Part shown: positions 32,973 to 40,360 of the stretch, in pieces
Numbering within the stretch: position 1 is the stretch's first letter
Layout: every line of letters starts with the position of its first letter
Assembly: GCA_020350825.1 (NCBI GenBank)
Contig: CP070724.1
Span: 510,749-552,615 of the forward strand
Source of the DNA: Thermoplasmatales archaeon
Lineage (GTDB): Archaea; Thermoplasmatota; E2; DHVEG-1
Length of the DNA: 41,867 nucleotides
Reading direction: 5' to 3'
The notes under the pieces: generated by a model
Told to the model about the DNA's origin: nothing
What the model saw: the letters and a program-made list of their open reading frames with translations, nothing else
Databases searched by the model: none
Program-made: the position numbers and the translations under genes

Positions 32973-32991
32973 GATTACACAGGAGGATTTT

Positions 32992-33168
32992 ATGACAAAA
33001 AAGTATGAAGCAAGAATTATGGTTGAGTATAGATTTACTTTTGAAAGTGATAAAACATCACGAAAGGAATTAGAAGAAGAAGCAGAAAGGAAATGGGATG
33101 CAATGTCAGAAGTTGGCATGGAAGGTGAAAAATATCACGACACAGAAGTAAATGTGGCAATAAGTTAA
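32992..33168 (+). CDS. small protein, cassette-array gene 4
   Basis: A 58-residue protein with a textbook AGGAGG SD. Short beta-rich N-terminus, then a Glu-rich helix. Flanked on both sides by 32-base inverted repeats. Not recognised. Confidence 0.65.
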   Translation: MTKKYEARIMVEYRFTFESDKTSRKELEEEAERKWDAMSEVGMEGEKYHDTEVNVAIS

Positions 33169-33200
33169 GCCCGTTTATTTCGCACAACAAACAATATACG
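33169..33200 (+). repeat. flanking inverted repeat, right arm
   Basis: Starts at the stop of the 58-residue gene and pairs with 32941-32972 at 27 of 32 positions. Confidence 0.75.
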
Positions 33201-33209
33201 AAGTAAAAT

Positions 33210-33302
33210 GCTCATGTGGCGAATTTGGAAATACGCGGGAGGCATCCTGTCAAGTAGCTAGGCATAGCGAATGACGAGCAGGTTCGAATCCTGTCATGAG
33301 CA
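33210..33302 (+). tRNA. tRNA-like element without a normal anticodon arm
   Basis: Perfect seven-base acceptor (GCTCATG / CATGAGC), D arm (GCG / CGC with TTTGGAAA-type loop), and T arm (GCAGG, TTCGAAT loop, CCTGT with one G-U). Total 93 bases, as for a long-variable-arm tRNA. No canonical five-plus-seven anticodon arm is found; the middle instead folds as two short hairpins, each with a GGCA loop. It may be a degraded tRNA, a decoy or a tRNA-like regulatory RNA. Anticodon undetermined. Confidence 0.55.
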
Positions 33303-33355
33303 AATGGTGAGTAAGAAGTCTTGAAAGCCAAAATTAAATTTTCAAAATTACTATC

Positions 33356-33404
33356 ACTCTGTTAAATTATTTTACTCATCAATTTAATAGAGTAAAGGTT
33401 TTTT
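33356..33404 (+). terminator. terminator after tRNA-like element
   Basis: Stem ACTCTGTTAAATT / AATTTAATAGAGT (12 of 13 paired, one G-U), followed shortly by six T at 33399-33404. Confidence 0.75.
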
Positions 33405-33427
33405 GTTGGATTTGTGAGGCTGGCCGG

Positions 33428-33465
33428 TGGGGGCAAGTAAGAGGCCCCCATTACGGCACTTTTTT
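33428..33465 (+). terminator. second GC-rich terminator
   Basis: TGGGGGC / GCCCCCA stem with a nine-base loop and six T at 33460-33465. The 33169-33472 gap holds only the repeat arm, the tRNA-like element and these two terminators. Confidence 0.8.
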
Positions 33466-33472
33466 AAAGATT

Positions 33473-33724
33473 ATGGAAAAAATAATAAGAACACATAACG
33501 GATTTATAACAATATTGGACAAAGAAGTTATTAGAGAAAACAAAAAACATGAAATAGAAATAGATATATGGTTTACTAATTCTAAAGACAAAACCAGTAC
33601 TGTTTTAAATTTTAGGGATATATATGAATTAGAAAACGCACTTGTGCAAATAGATGAAGTTTTCAATAAATTATTGGAGAAAGAAGAAAATGCAAGTAAA
33701 GATACCGGAAAGCGAAATGAATAA
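33473..33724 (+). CDS. hypothetical protein
   Basis: An 83-residue charged protein, beta-rich at the start and helical at the end. Weak SD. Overlaps the next gene. Not recognised. Confidence 0.5.
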   Translation: MEKIIRTHNGFITILDKEVIRENKKHEIEIDIWFTNSKDKTSTVLNFRDIYELENALVQIDEVFNKLLEKEENASKDTGKRNE

Positions 33725-33866
33725 TTATTATATTAAAGTGTTAACTTTTTATGGTCTTACAAACGAAAAAGCCCAAAAGTTCATAAATGCATGTAAAGAA
33801 AAAGATGTGTCAGTGATGAGGATGATAAACTTAATATTTGTACCAAAGACAAAAGGAAACGCGTAG
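33690..33866 (+). CDS. small hypothetical protein
   Basis: A 58-residue protein. ATG 33690 has GGAGAAAG upstream; the earlier in-frame ATG at 33654 lies within the previous gene and adds 12 unlike residues. Helical. Not recognised. Confidence 0.5.
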   Translation: MQVKIPESEMNNYYIKVLTFYGLTNEKAQKFINACKEKDVSVMRMINLIFVPKTKGNA

Positions 33867-33995
33867 TCAATAGAAAGTTTTCAGCCATTACATAGGATGA
33901 TTGAAATGGTAAATAGAAATGCATGGAGAAGAAGAAAAACTTTTAGACAAATTTGAATTCATAGACGGATCACCTTGTGGAGTGGAGGTATAATA

Positions 33996-34199
33996 ATGAA
34001 CTATTACTGTATAAACAGGAAGTGTTCTAAAAACGAAAGCTGTAAAAGATATAAAGGTAATCATAATTTACCAACATTAGAACCAACTAGTGACTTAAAG
34101 TTTATAGAAAAAGACTGTAAAGAATATATTGATAATGGATGTATTATAACAGGTGATAAATATGGTTCCAGGATGATCATATATCTGTTGTGGATATAG
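33996..34199 (+). CDS. small Cys-containing protein
   Basis: A 67-residue protein with C5, C10, C15 at the start (YYCINRKCSKNESCKRY). ATG 33996 has GGAGG eight bases upstream. Possible zinc binding. Not recognised. Confidence 0.55.
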   Translation: MNYYCINRKCSKNESCKRYKGNHNLPTLEPTSDLKFIEKDCKEYIDNGCIITGDKYGSRMIIYLLWI

Positions 34200-34342
34200 A
34201 AGGGTTAGAACTTTCAAAGAATAAGTTTACTATAAATACAAAAGAAAATAGTTATGAGATTTTCTATAATAAAGAACACATAAAAGAAATAGAAAAAATA
34301 TATCAGGATTATATTTCAATAATAGTTGATGAAATGATATGA
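34190..34342 (+). CDS. possible small protein, GTG start
   Basis: A 50-codon frame from GTG 34190 whose TGA overlaps the next ATG. Coding-like Lys/Glu/Ile content. The start lacks an SD, so it may be a frameshifted tail of the previous gene. Confidence 0.35.
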   Translation: MDIEGLELSKNKFTINTKENSYEIFYNKEHIKEIEKIYQDYISIIVDEMI

Positions 34343-34953
34343 AAATGAAAAATATAAAACAATTCTGGAATACATGCAGAGGTAATTACGCTCATATTCG
34401 TGACAACTGGAAAATGACCCCAAGAAGCAAAAGGGCAAAGGAGCTTAACAAACATTTCTTTGACAAATACGATTTTTCAAATAAGACGGTTATCGATTAT
34501 GGTTGTGGCGGTGGATTTGTAGGATTATACATGTTTCAATATCTCAAAATACATAGATACATAGGTATTGATATTTCAGAAAGAAGTATTAGAAAAGCAA
34601 GAAAGGTTCTTTATGGTTATTATATAGATTTTACTAACGAATTACAAGAATTTGGGAAAATTGATTTTTTGATAAGCATAGCATGTATACAGCATTTTCA
34701 CAGCAAAGAATATTTGGAGGATTTTTTAAGAAAAATAAATAAAAGCAAAATATCAGTTCTTATGCTGCAGATAAGAAACGGCGATAAGTATAGCGACATA
34801 AAAGATGAAGAAATAACAGACGAGAATATGTTTTATTGTTACACTAACACTAAATTCTTGAATTCCCACTTAAACAACTATAAATTAGTATATGAGAGTG
34901 AAGTAAATAAAAAGAGTTATGGACAATATTTAATATATGAGGTGAAGAAATGA
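34339..34953 (+). CDS. class I SAM methyltransferase 4
   Basis: A 204-residue protein with motif I VIDYGCGGGFVG (51-62), acidic IGIDIS (74-79) and FLISIACIQHF for motif IV. Not in the glycan cassette but in the same family as its members. Substrate unknown: DNA, RNA or small molecule. ATGA overlap with the preceding frame and four-base overlap with the next. Confidence 0.75.
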   Translation: MKMKNIKQFWNTCRGNYAHIRDNWKMTPRSKRAKELNKHFFDKYDFSNKTVIDYGCGGGFVGLYMFQYLKIHRYIGIDISERSIRKARKVLYGYYIDFTNELQEFGKIDFLISIACIQHFHSKEYLEDFLRKINKSKISVLMLQIRNGDKYSDIKDEEITDENMFYCYTNTKFLNSHLNNYKLVYESEVNKKSYGQYLIYEVKK

Positions 34954-35300
34954 AAAAATATTGTAATGAATGTAAAAATCACATAATAGAAGATGAGGAG
35001 ATAAATTGTAATTTAATTTATATTTTAAAACAAGAATTGCCCGAAAAAAGGAATTATAAAGGGGAATATCAAAAAGATTATAGTGAAATCGATGAAGTTC
35101 TTGGAAAATTAGATGAAAGATCACCTGAGATAGAAGGCAGACATTTTCTAGAAAGAAGTGTAAAAAGATGCAGGCTAAACAGGTTCTTTAGTTGTGATTA
35201 TTATGAATCAATATTAAACAAAGAAGAAAGAGAAAAAAAGAAAGGTTTTCTTAGTATTTTTACTAAAAATCATTTAGAGGGGGCTTTGTCAAATGAATAG
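34950..35300 (+). CDS. Cys-rich hypothetical protein
   Basis: A 116-residue protein with an N-terminal CNECKN pair and C20, then later CRLNRFFSC; probably zinc-binding. Basic. Overlaps its neighbours. Not recognised. Confidence 0.55.
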   Translation: MKKYCNECKNHIIEDEEINCNLIYILKQELPEKRNYKGEYQKDYSEIDEVLGKLDERSPEIEGRHFLERSVKRCRLNRFFSCDYYESILNKEEREKKKGFLSIFTKNHLEGALSNE

Positions 35301-35448
35301 TATGATTTTGGATGAAGAATGTCAGCATCCAGCAAACAAATTATTATCAGATGAGAGTAAAAAGGTTATAAAGTGTACCCAATGTGGTAAAGATATAAGA
35401 ATTAGAACAATAAGGAGCAAAAAAGATGAGCGACAAAGGAAGACCTAA
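35293..35448 (+). CDS. small zinc-ribbon protein
   Basis: A 51-residue protein with C10 and a CTQCGKD ribbon (C28, C31). GAGGGGG SD. Overlaps TerS by 23 bases. Below usual length cut-offs but well supported by SD and overlaps. Confidence 0.6.
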   Translation: MNSMILDEECQHPANKLLSDESKKVIKCTQCGKDIRIRTIRSKKDERQRKT

Positions 35449-35803
35449 ACTGTTTAAAAACAAAGAAGATCTTGAACAAAGAATCAAAGACTTTGAAAAT
35501 TATGTAGAAGAACAAAAGAAACCTTATACTTTCTCCGGGCTAGCCTATTTTCTCGGAATCGATAGAAAAACACTATATAATTATTCGAAAGACGAAGATT
35601 TTTTCCCCACAATAAAAGATATTCGTGATAAATGCCAGAGATATGCAGAGGAACAGCTATACCGAGATAAAGGTCAAGTTGCTGGAATTATCTTTGCACT
35701 TAAGAATAATATGGGATGGAAAGACCAGGTTGAAACCCATAACACCAATATAGGTCTTAATTTAACTATACAGATTAAAGATGCTGGAGAGGGGGAGAAA
35801 TGA
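35426..35803 (+). CDS. terS: terminase small subunit
   Basis: A 125-residue protein. The N-terminal helix-turn-helix covers YTFSGLAYFLGIDRKTLYNYSK (about 34-55), and the C-terminal block GIIFALKNNMGWKDQ (about 88-102) is typical of TerS. It recognises the packaging site and recruits TerL. AAGGAG SD. TerL follows after about 730 bases, an unusually long distance filled with tiny or broken genes. Confidence 0.85.
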   Translation: MSDKGRPKLFKNKEDLEQRIKDFENYVEEQKKPYTFSGLAYFLGIDRKTLYNYSKDEDFFPTIKDIRDKCQRYAEEQLYRDKGQVAGIIFALKNNMGWKDQVETHNTNIGLNLTIQIKDAGEGEK

Positions 35804-36018
35804 AGAAAGAAACTATATTTTTTATAAAATCAAGCGTTAAGTTCTCTGGGAAATATTGTGAAGACAATTGTCTATACATAGATCACCCACTTGCAGGAGC
35901 TAAGTATAGTAATTGTTGTCTTTTTGGTGACTATTTAGAGTGGGAAAGTGGAAGCGTTGGGCATACTATTAGATGTGAAAAGTGTCTAAATGAATTTGAA
36001 AAAAGGGGGGAGAAATGA
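35800..36018 (+). CDS. small Cys-rich protein
   Basis: A 72-residue protein with five or more Cys (YCEDNCLY, NCCLFG, RCEKCLN) consistent with metal binding. ATGA overlap with TerS. Not recognised. Confidence 0.55.
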   Translation: MKKETIFFIKSSVKFSGKYCEDNCLYIDHPLAGAKYSNCCLFGDYLEWESGSVGHTIRCEKCLNEFEKRGEK

Positions 36019-36049
36019 AAAAATTAAAGGAATTTTTCGGAAGAACTTT

Positions 36050-36103
36050 TAATACATTATATACCAGGTGGAAGATTTAGTGAAAAAACTTTAGAAATGA
36101 GGG
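36050..36103 (+). pseudogene. fragment of NinB-like gene end (repeat copy 2)
   Basis: About 49 of 54 bases match 29181-29234. In one frame it encodes LLIHYIPGGRFSEKTLEM, the C-terminal end of the NinB-like protein, without the rest. A duplicated, decayed remnant. Confidence 0.7.
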
Positions 36104-36112
36104 CTAAAGAAA

Positions 36113-36265
36113 ATGAAATATGATGAAAAAATTATAAATGAAATAAAAGAAGAAATGAAAGACCTTAGTGAGGAAGAACTTGAAAGTGTTTCTGAGTGGG
36201 CAAAAACATTTATGGGAAATGGGAATATAATTTCTAAACTTGTGGGGGATGTAAAAAATGACTAA
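36113..36265 (+). CDS. small helical protein
   Basis: A 50-residue acidic helical protein directly after the duplicated fragment. Overlaps the next short frame. Not recognised. Confidence 0.5.
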   Translation: MKYDEKIINEIKEEMKDLSEEELESVSEWAKTFMGNGNIISKLVGDVKND

Positions 36266-36537
36266 AATGGATATAATTGAAAAACTAATTATAATATGTA
36301 ACGTTGGTCTTTACAGGGATGGTGAGATGGGATTTAGACAAAAGTGAAGTTGAATATTGGATGATTAATTACTTTTTAGGTGTGGCGATGGCGGTTCCGC
36401 CTTGTAATTTGAATACATTTTATAGTGGTTCGGTAAAACCCTATAATCTAAGATCGGGTTACAAAAAAAATAAATCTCGGCTGGTTGAGGGGTTACCGCC
36501 CCTAGACCTATAAGGTAATTAAGTCAGAAAAGAGAAA
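36266..36537 (+). other. region before terL with hairpins, possible packaging site
   Basis: It holds a 29-codon frame ending at 36347 and a 70-codon frame (36304-36513) with only a TTG start. Hairpins include GGCG-GTTC-CGCC (about 36390), an AACCC/GGGTT pair, and AGGGG/CCCCT just before terL. The local base composition is higher in GC than its surroundings. Either a small gene or a cos/pac-type site. Confidence 0.4.
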
Positions 36538-38721
36538 ATGATTAAAGAAATACAATTTCCATCTAAAATAATACCATTTGTAACCAGCGATAAAAGATAT
36601 AATGTCTTACGTGGTGGTCGTGGATCATCAAAGTCCTGGTCTATATCAGATATATTTATAATTAAGGCTTTGAGAGAAAAGTGTATATTGCTATGCACTA
36701 GGGAGATACAGAAGACAATAAAAGACTCTGTGCACACTCTATTGTCTAACAGTATTGAAAGACTGGAAGTATCAGACAAATTTAAAATAAACAAGGACGG
36801 TATTTATTGCACTAATGGGTCAAGGTTTATATTTAAAGGGCTTAGACATGATATTGAGGAAATTAAGTCCACAGAGGGTGTAATGTATTGTTGGGTATCT
36901 GAAGCCGAAACAATGAGTCAAGATTCTTTAGACGTTTTAATTCCCACAATAAGAACAGAAGGGTCTCAAATTTGGGTAGACTACAATCCGAAAAGGGATA
37001 ACGCACCGGTAGATGTTGCATTTTACCAGACCAAACGTGATGACTGCTTAATCGAAACAATAAACTATTATGATAACCCTTTCTTTCCTGAAGTTTTAAG
37101 AAAAGAGATGGAGTGGGACAAGCAAAACAATTATGATAAATACAGACATGTCTGGTTAGGAGAATACAAGAATATAAGTGACGCTTGCGTGTTTAAAGAT
37201 AAATTTGTAGTAGGCCATTTCGAAACTCATTCAGATGTTGAATTTTACTACGGTGCTGACTGGGGATTCTCTAATGATCCAGCTACACTTGTGCGTTGTT
37301 ATGAATACGACGATAATTTATATATAGATTATGAAGCGTATGGAGTAGGCATAGAGCTAGACGAATACGAGCAGTTTTACGACCAGATACCAGGTGCTAG
37401 GGATCATTTGATTATTGCAGACAATTCAAGACCAGATACAATATCTTTCTTGAAAAGGAAAGGGTTCAACATAAAAGGTAGCGACAAGGGGAAAGGGAGT
37501 ATTGAAGACGGTATCGAGTTTATAAAGAAGTTTAAGAAAGTTATCATACATCCACGATGTAAGAATACAATATACGAGTTTGAAAACTATTCATACAAAA
37601 AAGATCGGCTCACAGGTGAGATATTAAATATTATCCTGGATAAAGATAATCATTGTTTTGTTGGTGATACAAAAATAAAAACAAAGGAAGGTGACAAGAG
37701 ATTAGACGAAATAACAGTAAAAGATTATGTATTGACTAGAAAAGGCTACAAAAAAGTATTAAAGGTTTTTAAGAATGGAAAATCAAAAGTAAAAAAATAT
37801 AAGTTTGCAAACAGTAAATCGTTGACAGGAACCGATATGCATAACATAATATCAGAAAAGGGGAAAGTATTATTAAATAATATTTCAAAAGATGATATTT
37901 TATATTTATGGAGTGATTCATTATGCAGATTATTAAAGGCGAAAAACACGAGAAAGTCGTATATAAAGGCTTATGCTATAGAAGGTATCCAAAAAGCAAA
38001 AGAAGTGCTGACCGAAAATACTTTAAAAGAACTGCTAGTATTGACGGTAAAAAGATTAGCAAAAGTTTACATGTCGTTATTTGGGAAGAGGTCAACGGCA
38101 AAGTCCCGGAAGGATTTCACGTCCATCATAAGGACGGCAACTATAACAATAATTCGATTGATAATTTGCATGCTATTGATTGCAGATATCACATATCTCT
38201 ACACGCAAAAGAATATCATGAAGAAAACAAGGAGAAAGTTAAGGCAAATCTTGACAAAATTAGGCATCTTACAAAAGAGTGGCATTCTAGCAAAGAAGGC
38301 AAAGAATGGCATAGCGAACACTATAAAAATTCTTTGGGAAAAATCAAACATTCGCAATATCAATGTTTGCAATGTGGCAAAAAGTATTTCTCAAAGAGCA
38401 AACAAACAAAGTTTTGTTCAAACAATTGTAAGTCAAAATATAGAAGGGTTAATGGGCTCGACAATGTTTCAAAAACTTGTATGTTTTGCGGAAAAGAATT
38501 CATTTCAAACAAATATCAAAACGTTAAACATTGTTCTAGATCATGCACAAACAGAAGTAGAAGTATACGACTTGATGATAGACGAGTGTCATGAGTATAT
38601 TGCTAATGGGGTTTTAGTCTCTAATTCTATCGACGCCATACGCTATAGCCTAGAGCGTCTCAGAAAAGGCATGGACAAAGTAAGAGCGTCTAAAGTTTCG
38701 GCTTCAAGCCTAGGATTGTAA
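36538..38721 (+). CDS. terL: terminase large subunit interrupted by intein
   Basis: A 727-codon frame: 403 residues of TerL plus a 324-residue intein. N-extein: Walker A LRGGRGSSKS (24-33), Walker B MYCWVSEAE (116-124), and nuclease Asp at GADWGFSNDP (241) and LIIADNSRPD (295). The third nuclease motif, DKDNH + SIDAIRY, is split by the intein between His372 and Ser697, so TerL nuclease needs splicing. The extein total of 403 residues matches a normal TerL. It powers DNA packaging and cuts concatemers. An HNH gene lies inside in another frame. Confidence 0.93.
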   Translation: MIKEIQFPSKIIPFVTSDKRYNVLRGGRGSSKSWSISDIFIIKALREKCILLCTREIQKTIKDSVHTLLSNSIERLEVSDKFKINKDGIYCTNGSRFIFKGLRHDIEEIKSTEGVMYCWVSEAETMSQDSLDVLIPTIRTEGSQIWVDYNPKRDNAPVDVAFYQTKRDDCLIETINYYDNPFFPEVLRKEMEWDKQNNYDKYRHVWLGEYKNISDACVFKDKFVVGHFETHSDVEFYYGADWGFSNDPATLVRCYEYDDNLYIDYEAYGVGIELDEYEQFYDQIPGARDHLIIADNSRPDTISFLKRKGFNIKGSDKGKGSIEDGIEFIKKFKKVIIHPRCKNTIYEFENYSYKKDRLTGEILNIILDKDNHCFVGDTKIKTKEGDKRLDEITVKDYVLTRKGYKKVLKVFKNGKSKVKKYKFANSKSLTGTDMHNIISEKGKVLLNNISKDDILYLWSDSLCRLLKAKNTRKSYIKAYAIEGIQKAKEVLTENTLKELLVLTVKRLAKVYMSLFGKRSTAKSRKDFTSIIRTATITIIRLIICMLLIADITYLYTQKNIMKKTRRKLRQILTKLGILQKSGILAKKAKNGIANTIKILWEKSNIRNINVCNVAKSISQRANKQSFVQTIVSQNIEGLMGSTMFQKLVCFAEKNSFQTNIKTLNIVLDHAQTEVEVYDLMIDECHEYIANGVLVSNSIDAIRYSLERLRKGMDKVRASKVSASSLGL
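37654..38625 (+). mobile_element. intein in TerL, 324 residues
   Basis: Codons 373-696. Splicing block A begins with Cys in CFVGDTKIKT; block B is TGTDMH (Thr58, His63 of intein); blocks F/G are VYDLMIDECHEYIANGVLVSN, ending Asn, with Ser as +1 extein residue. The residue before the terminal Asn is Ser, not the usual His. Between about intein residues 90 and 313 the DNA also encodes an HNH protein in another frame, and this intein frame there has no recognisable homing motif. Confidence 0.9.
37923..38594 (+). CDS. HNH homing endonuclease nested out of frame in the intein
   Basis: A 223-residue protein in a different frame from TerL. GGAG lies nine bases before ATG 37923. HNH core at about 50-94: LHVVIWEEVNGKVPEG, then HVHHKDGN, then NLHAIDCRYHISLH. 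Two zinc motifs follow: CLQCGK...CSNNC (148-169) and CMFCGK...CSRSC (186-208). It would cut an intein-free terL to spread the element. Its last codons overlap the intein's C-terminal splicing block, so that DNA serves two proteins. Confidence 0.9.
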   Translation: MQIIKGEKHEKVVYKGLCYRRYPKSKRSADRKYFKRTASIDGKKISKSLHVVIWEEVNGKVPEGFHVHHKDGNYNNNSIDNLHAIDCRYHISLHAKEYHEENKEKVKANLDKIRHLTKEWHSSKEGKEWHSEHYKNSLGKIKHSQYQCLQCGKKYFSKSKQTKFCSNNCKSKYRRVNGLDNVSKTCMFCGKEFISNKYQNVKHCSRSCTNRSRSIRLDDRRVS

Positions 38722-38726
38722 AAGAC

Positions 38727-38756
38727 TTGACACTTTATAGTCAATATAGATATATT
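38727..38756 (+). promoter_or_regulatory. promoter TTGACA-18-TATATT
   Basis: TTGACA (38727-38732) and TATATT (38751-38756) just after terL, 30 bases before the portal start. Probable late promoter. Confidence 0.7.
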
Positions 38757-38785
38757 ATTAAAAATAACTTATTGAAGGTGTCTAC

Positions 38786-40174
38786 ATGATACAAGTACAA
38801 TTACCAGATGACGGCTTATTGACAACCGAACAGATAGCATATATAATAAACAATACAGACCTGGATAAGTTCCAAGAGAATGATAATTACTTTACTGGAA
38901 ACAATCCTACCATATTGGCAAAAGACGACCCTGATGATGACCATTTCCCAAACAATAAAACAACTGTGCCTTATGGCAGAAAACTGTCGTTAACAACTAA
39001 AAACTATATGTTTAATAAGCCTGTTGTTTATACGTCAGAAGATGAATCATACCTGGAAGAACTACAGAAGGTCTTTGATAATAATATGAATATGGAAAAG
39101 GTCGACGAAATTGGTCTTGATCTAGTTGTTCATGGTGCCTCTTATAAGTTATTTTATTTTGGAGAAAACGGAAAAGACATTAAGTATTCTATCATAAAAG
39201 GTGGTGAGATAATACCGGTTTATGATTATAACATAGAACCTAACTTAGTCTGTGCAATTAGATTTTTTACAATCTCTGATTTCCTAGATTCTAGCAAGGA
39301 TAAAATTGTTGTTGAATGCTACTATGACACAAGACTTGTAAAATACGAGACAACTGATTCAACTATAAGCCAAGCGTCTTTAATCCAGAAAGACTCCAAT
39401 ATTCATGGATTTAGTCAAGTCCCTTTAGTGGTGTATGGGGATGAATGGCAACTAGGTGTATTTGATGCAGTTAAGAAGCTTATAGACGGAGTTGACACAA
39501 TAACAAGTACTAACCTAAATGAGATCGAAGCCTTTAGACTTGCTTACTTAGTAATGACAGGGCAAAAGATACATGAGGATGATGTTGAGAAGATAAAAGA
39601 AAAAAGGTTTTTTGAATTAGAACCGGATTCCACTCTTGACTATCTCACAAAGACTATAGATGGTGAATTTCATGGATCAGTTATTGACTTCCTAGTGTCT
39701 GAGATACACAAACAAAGTGGGGTTCCTGATTTCGCAAGTAAGGATTTTGCAGCCGAGTCCGGTATTGCGTTAAGATATAAACTAATGGGATTTGAAAATC
39801 TAGCTTCGTCTATAGAGTACATATTCAAAAGAGGTGAGCAAGACAGCATTGACATTATAAATTCAGTTACTGACAATATAGATGATTATAATAGATTTGA
39901 GTACTACAATACTTATCCGGATAGAAGAATCGAAATAAAGATGTTTAGAAACATACCTGAAAATGACAGTGAAGCCGTTGCACTTGCTAACCAGCTCAAA
40001 CTGTTAGGTGTAAGCATGGAAAAGATTCTTGATCTATTGCCAATGATTGAGAATACTGAGGAAGAGCTTGAGAAGATCAAAGAAGAAAAAGAAGCTAACA
40101 TGGAAATGTTTAATTCCCAGATGAACGAGCCAAGAGAGGACGAAAATGCTGATACTGATGAAGATAATAATTAG
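38786..40174 (+). CDS. portal protein (SPP1 gp6-like)
   Basis: A 462-residue protein with the SPP1 gp6-like portal pattern: N-terminal helices, NDNYFTGNNPTIL near 32-44, the LSLTTKNYMFNKPVVYTSED block (about 67-86), and an acidic helical C-terminus. It forms the dodecameric DNA gate between TerL and the connector. GAAGGTG SD. Order TerL-portal-MuF-scaffold-capsid is standard. Confidence 0.9.
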   Translation: MIQVQLPDDGLLTTEQIAYIINNTDLDKFQENDNYFTGNNPTILAKDDPDDDHFPNNKTTVPYGRKLSLTTKNYMFNKPVVYTSEDESYLEELQKVFDNNMNMEKVDEIGLDLVVHGASYKLFYFGENGKDIKYSIIKGGEIIPVYDYNIEPNLVCAIRFFTISDFLDSSKDKIVVECYYDTRLVKYETTDSTISQASLIQKDSNIHGFSQVPLVVYGDEWQLGVFDAVKKLIDGVDTITSTNLNEIEAFRLAYLVMTGQKIHEDDVEKIKEKRFFELEPDSTLDYLTKTIDGEFHGSVIDFLVSEIHKQSGVPDFASKDFAAESGIALRYKLMGFENLASSIEYIFKRGEQDSIDIINSVTDNIDDYNRFEYYNTYPDRRIEIKMFRNIPENDSEAVALANQLKLLGVSMEKILDLLPMIENTEEELEKIKEEKEANMEMFNSQMNEPREDENADTDEDNN

Positions 40175-40201
40175 TCTTTACTACATAGGGACAGGAATAC
40201 T

Positions 40202-40360
40202 ATGATAATATGTCATTGCATACAAACAAATACAGAATCGTGCAAAGAGTGCCTTAATAATCAAATTATTGAGATGTTCGAAGATATATCAAAGAACACA
40301 AAAGACATAGATAGCGATTATGTTAATATAGTGAATAAGAATTTTTGGGATTTAATTTAA
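40202..40360 (+). CDS. small Cys-containing protein
   Basis: A 52-residue protein with CHC near the start and C14/C17 (SCKECL), consistent with zinc binding. AGGAA SD and TAATG overlap with the next gene. Lies between portal and MuF-like genes. Not recognised. Confidence 0.55.
   Translation: MIICHCIQTNTESCKECLNNQIIEMFEDISKNTKDIDSDYVNIVNKNFWDLI

Noticed and set aside
31850..33200. CRISPR array
   Set aside because: Repeats differ in sequence and spacing and alternate with genes; not a CRISPR pattern.
33919..33993. 24-codon frame before the 33996 gene
   Set aside because: Plausible composition, but too short and without a clear SD.
36304..36513. 70-codon frame before terL
   Set aside because: Starts only with TTG, has no SD, and overlaps several hairpins; not called as a gene.
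38041..38046. TTGACG promoter-like box inside the HNH gene
   Set aside because: No matching minus 10 at proper spacing; coding sequence.
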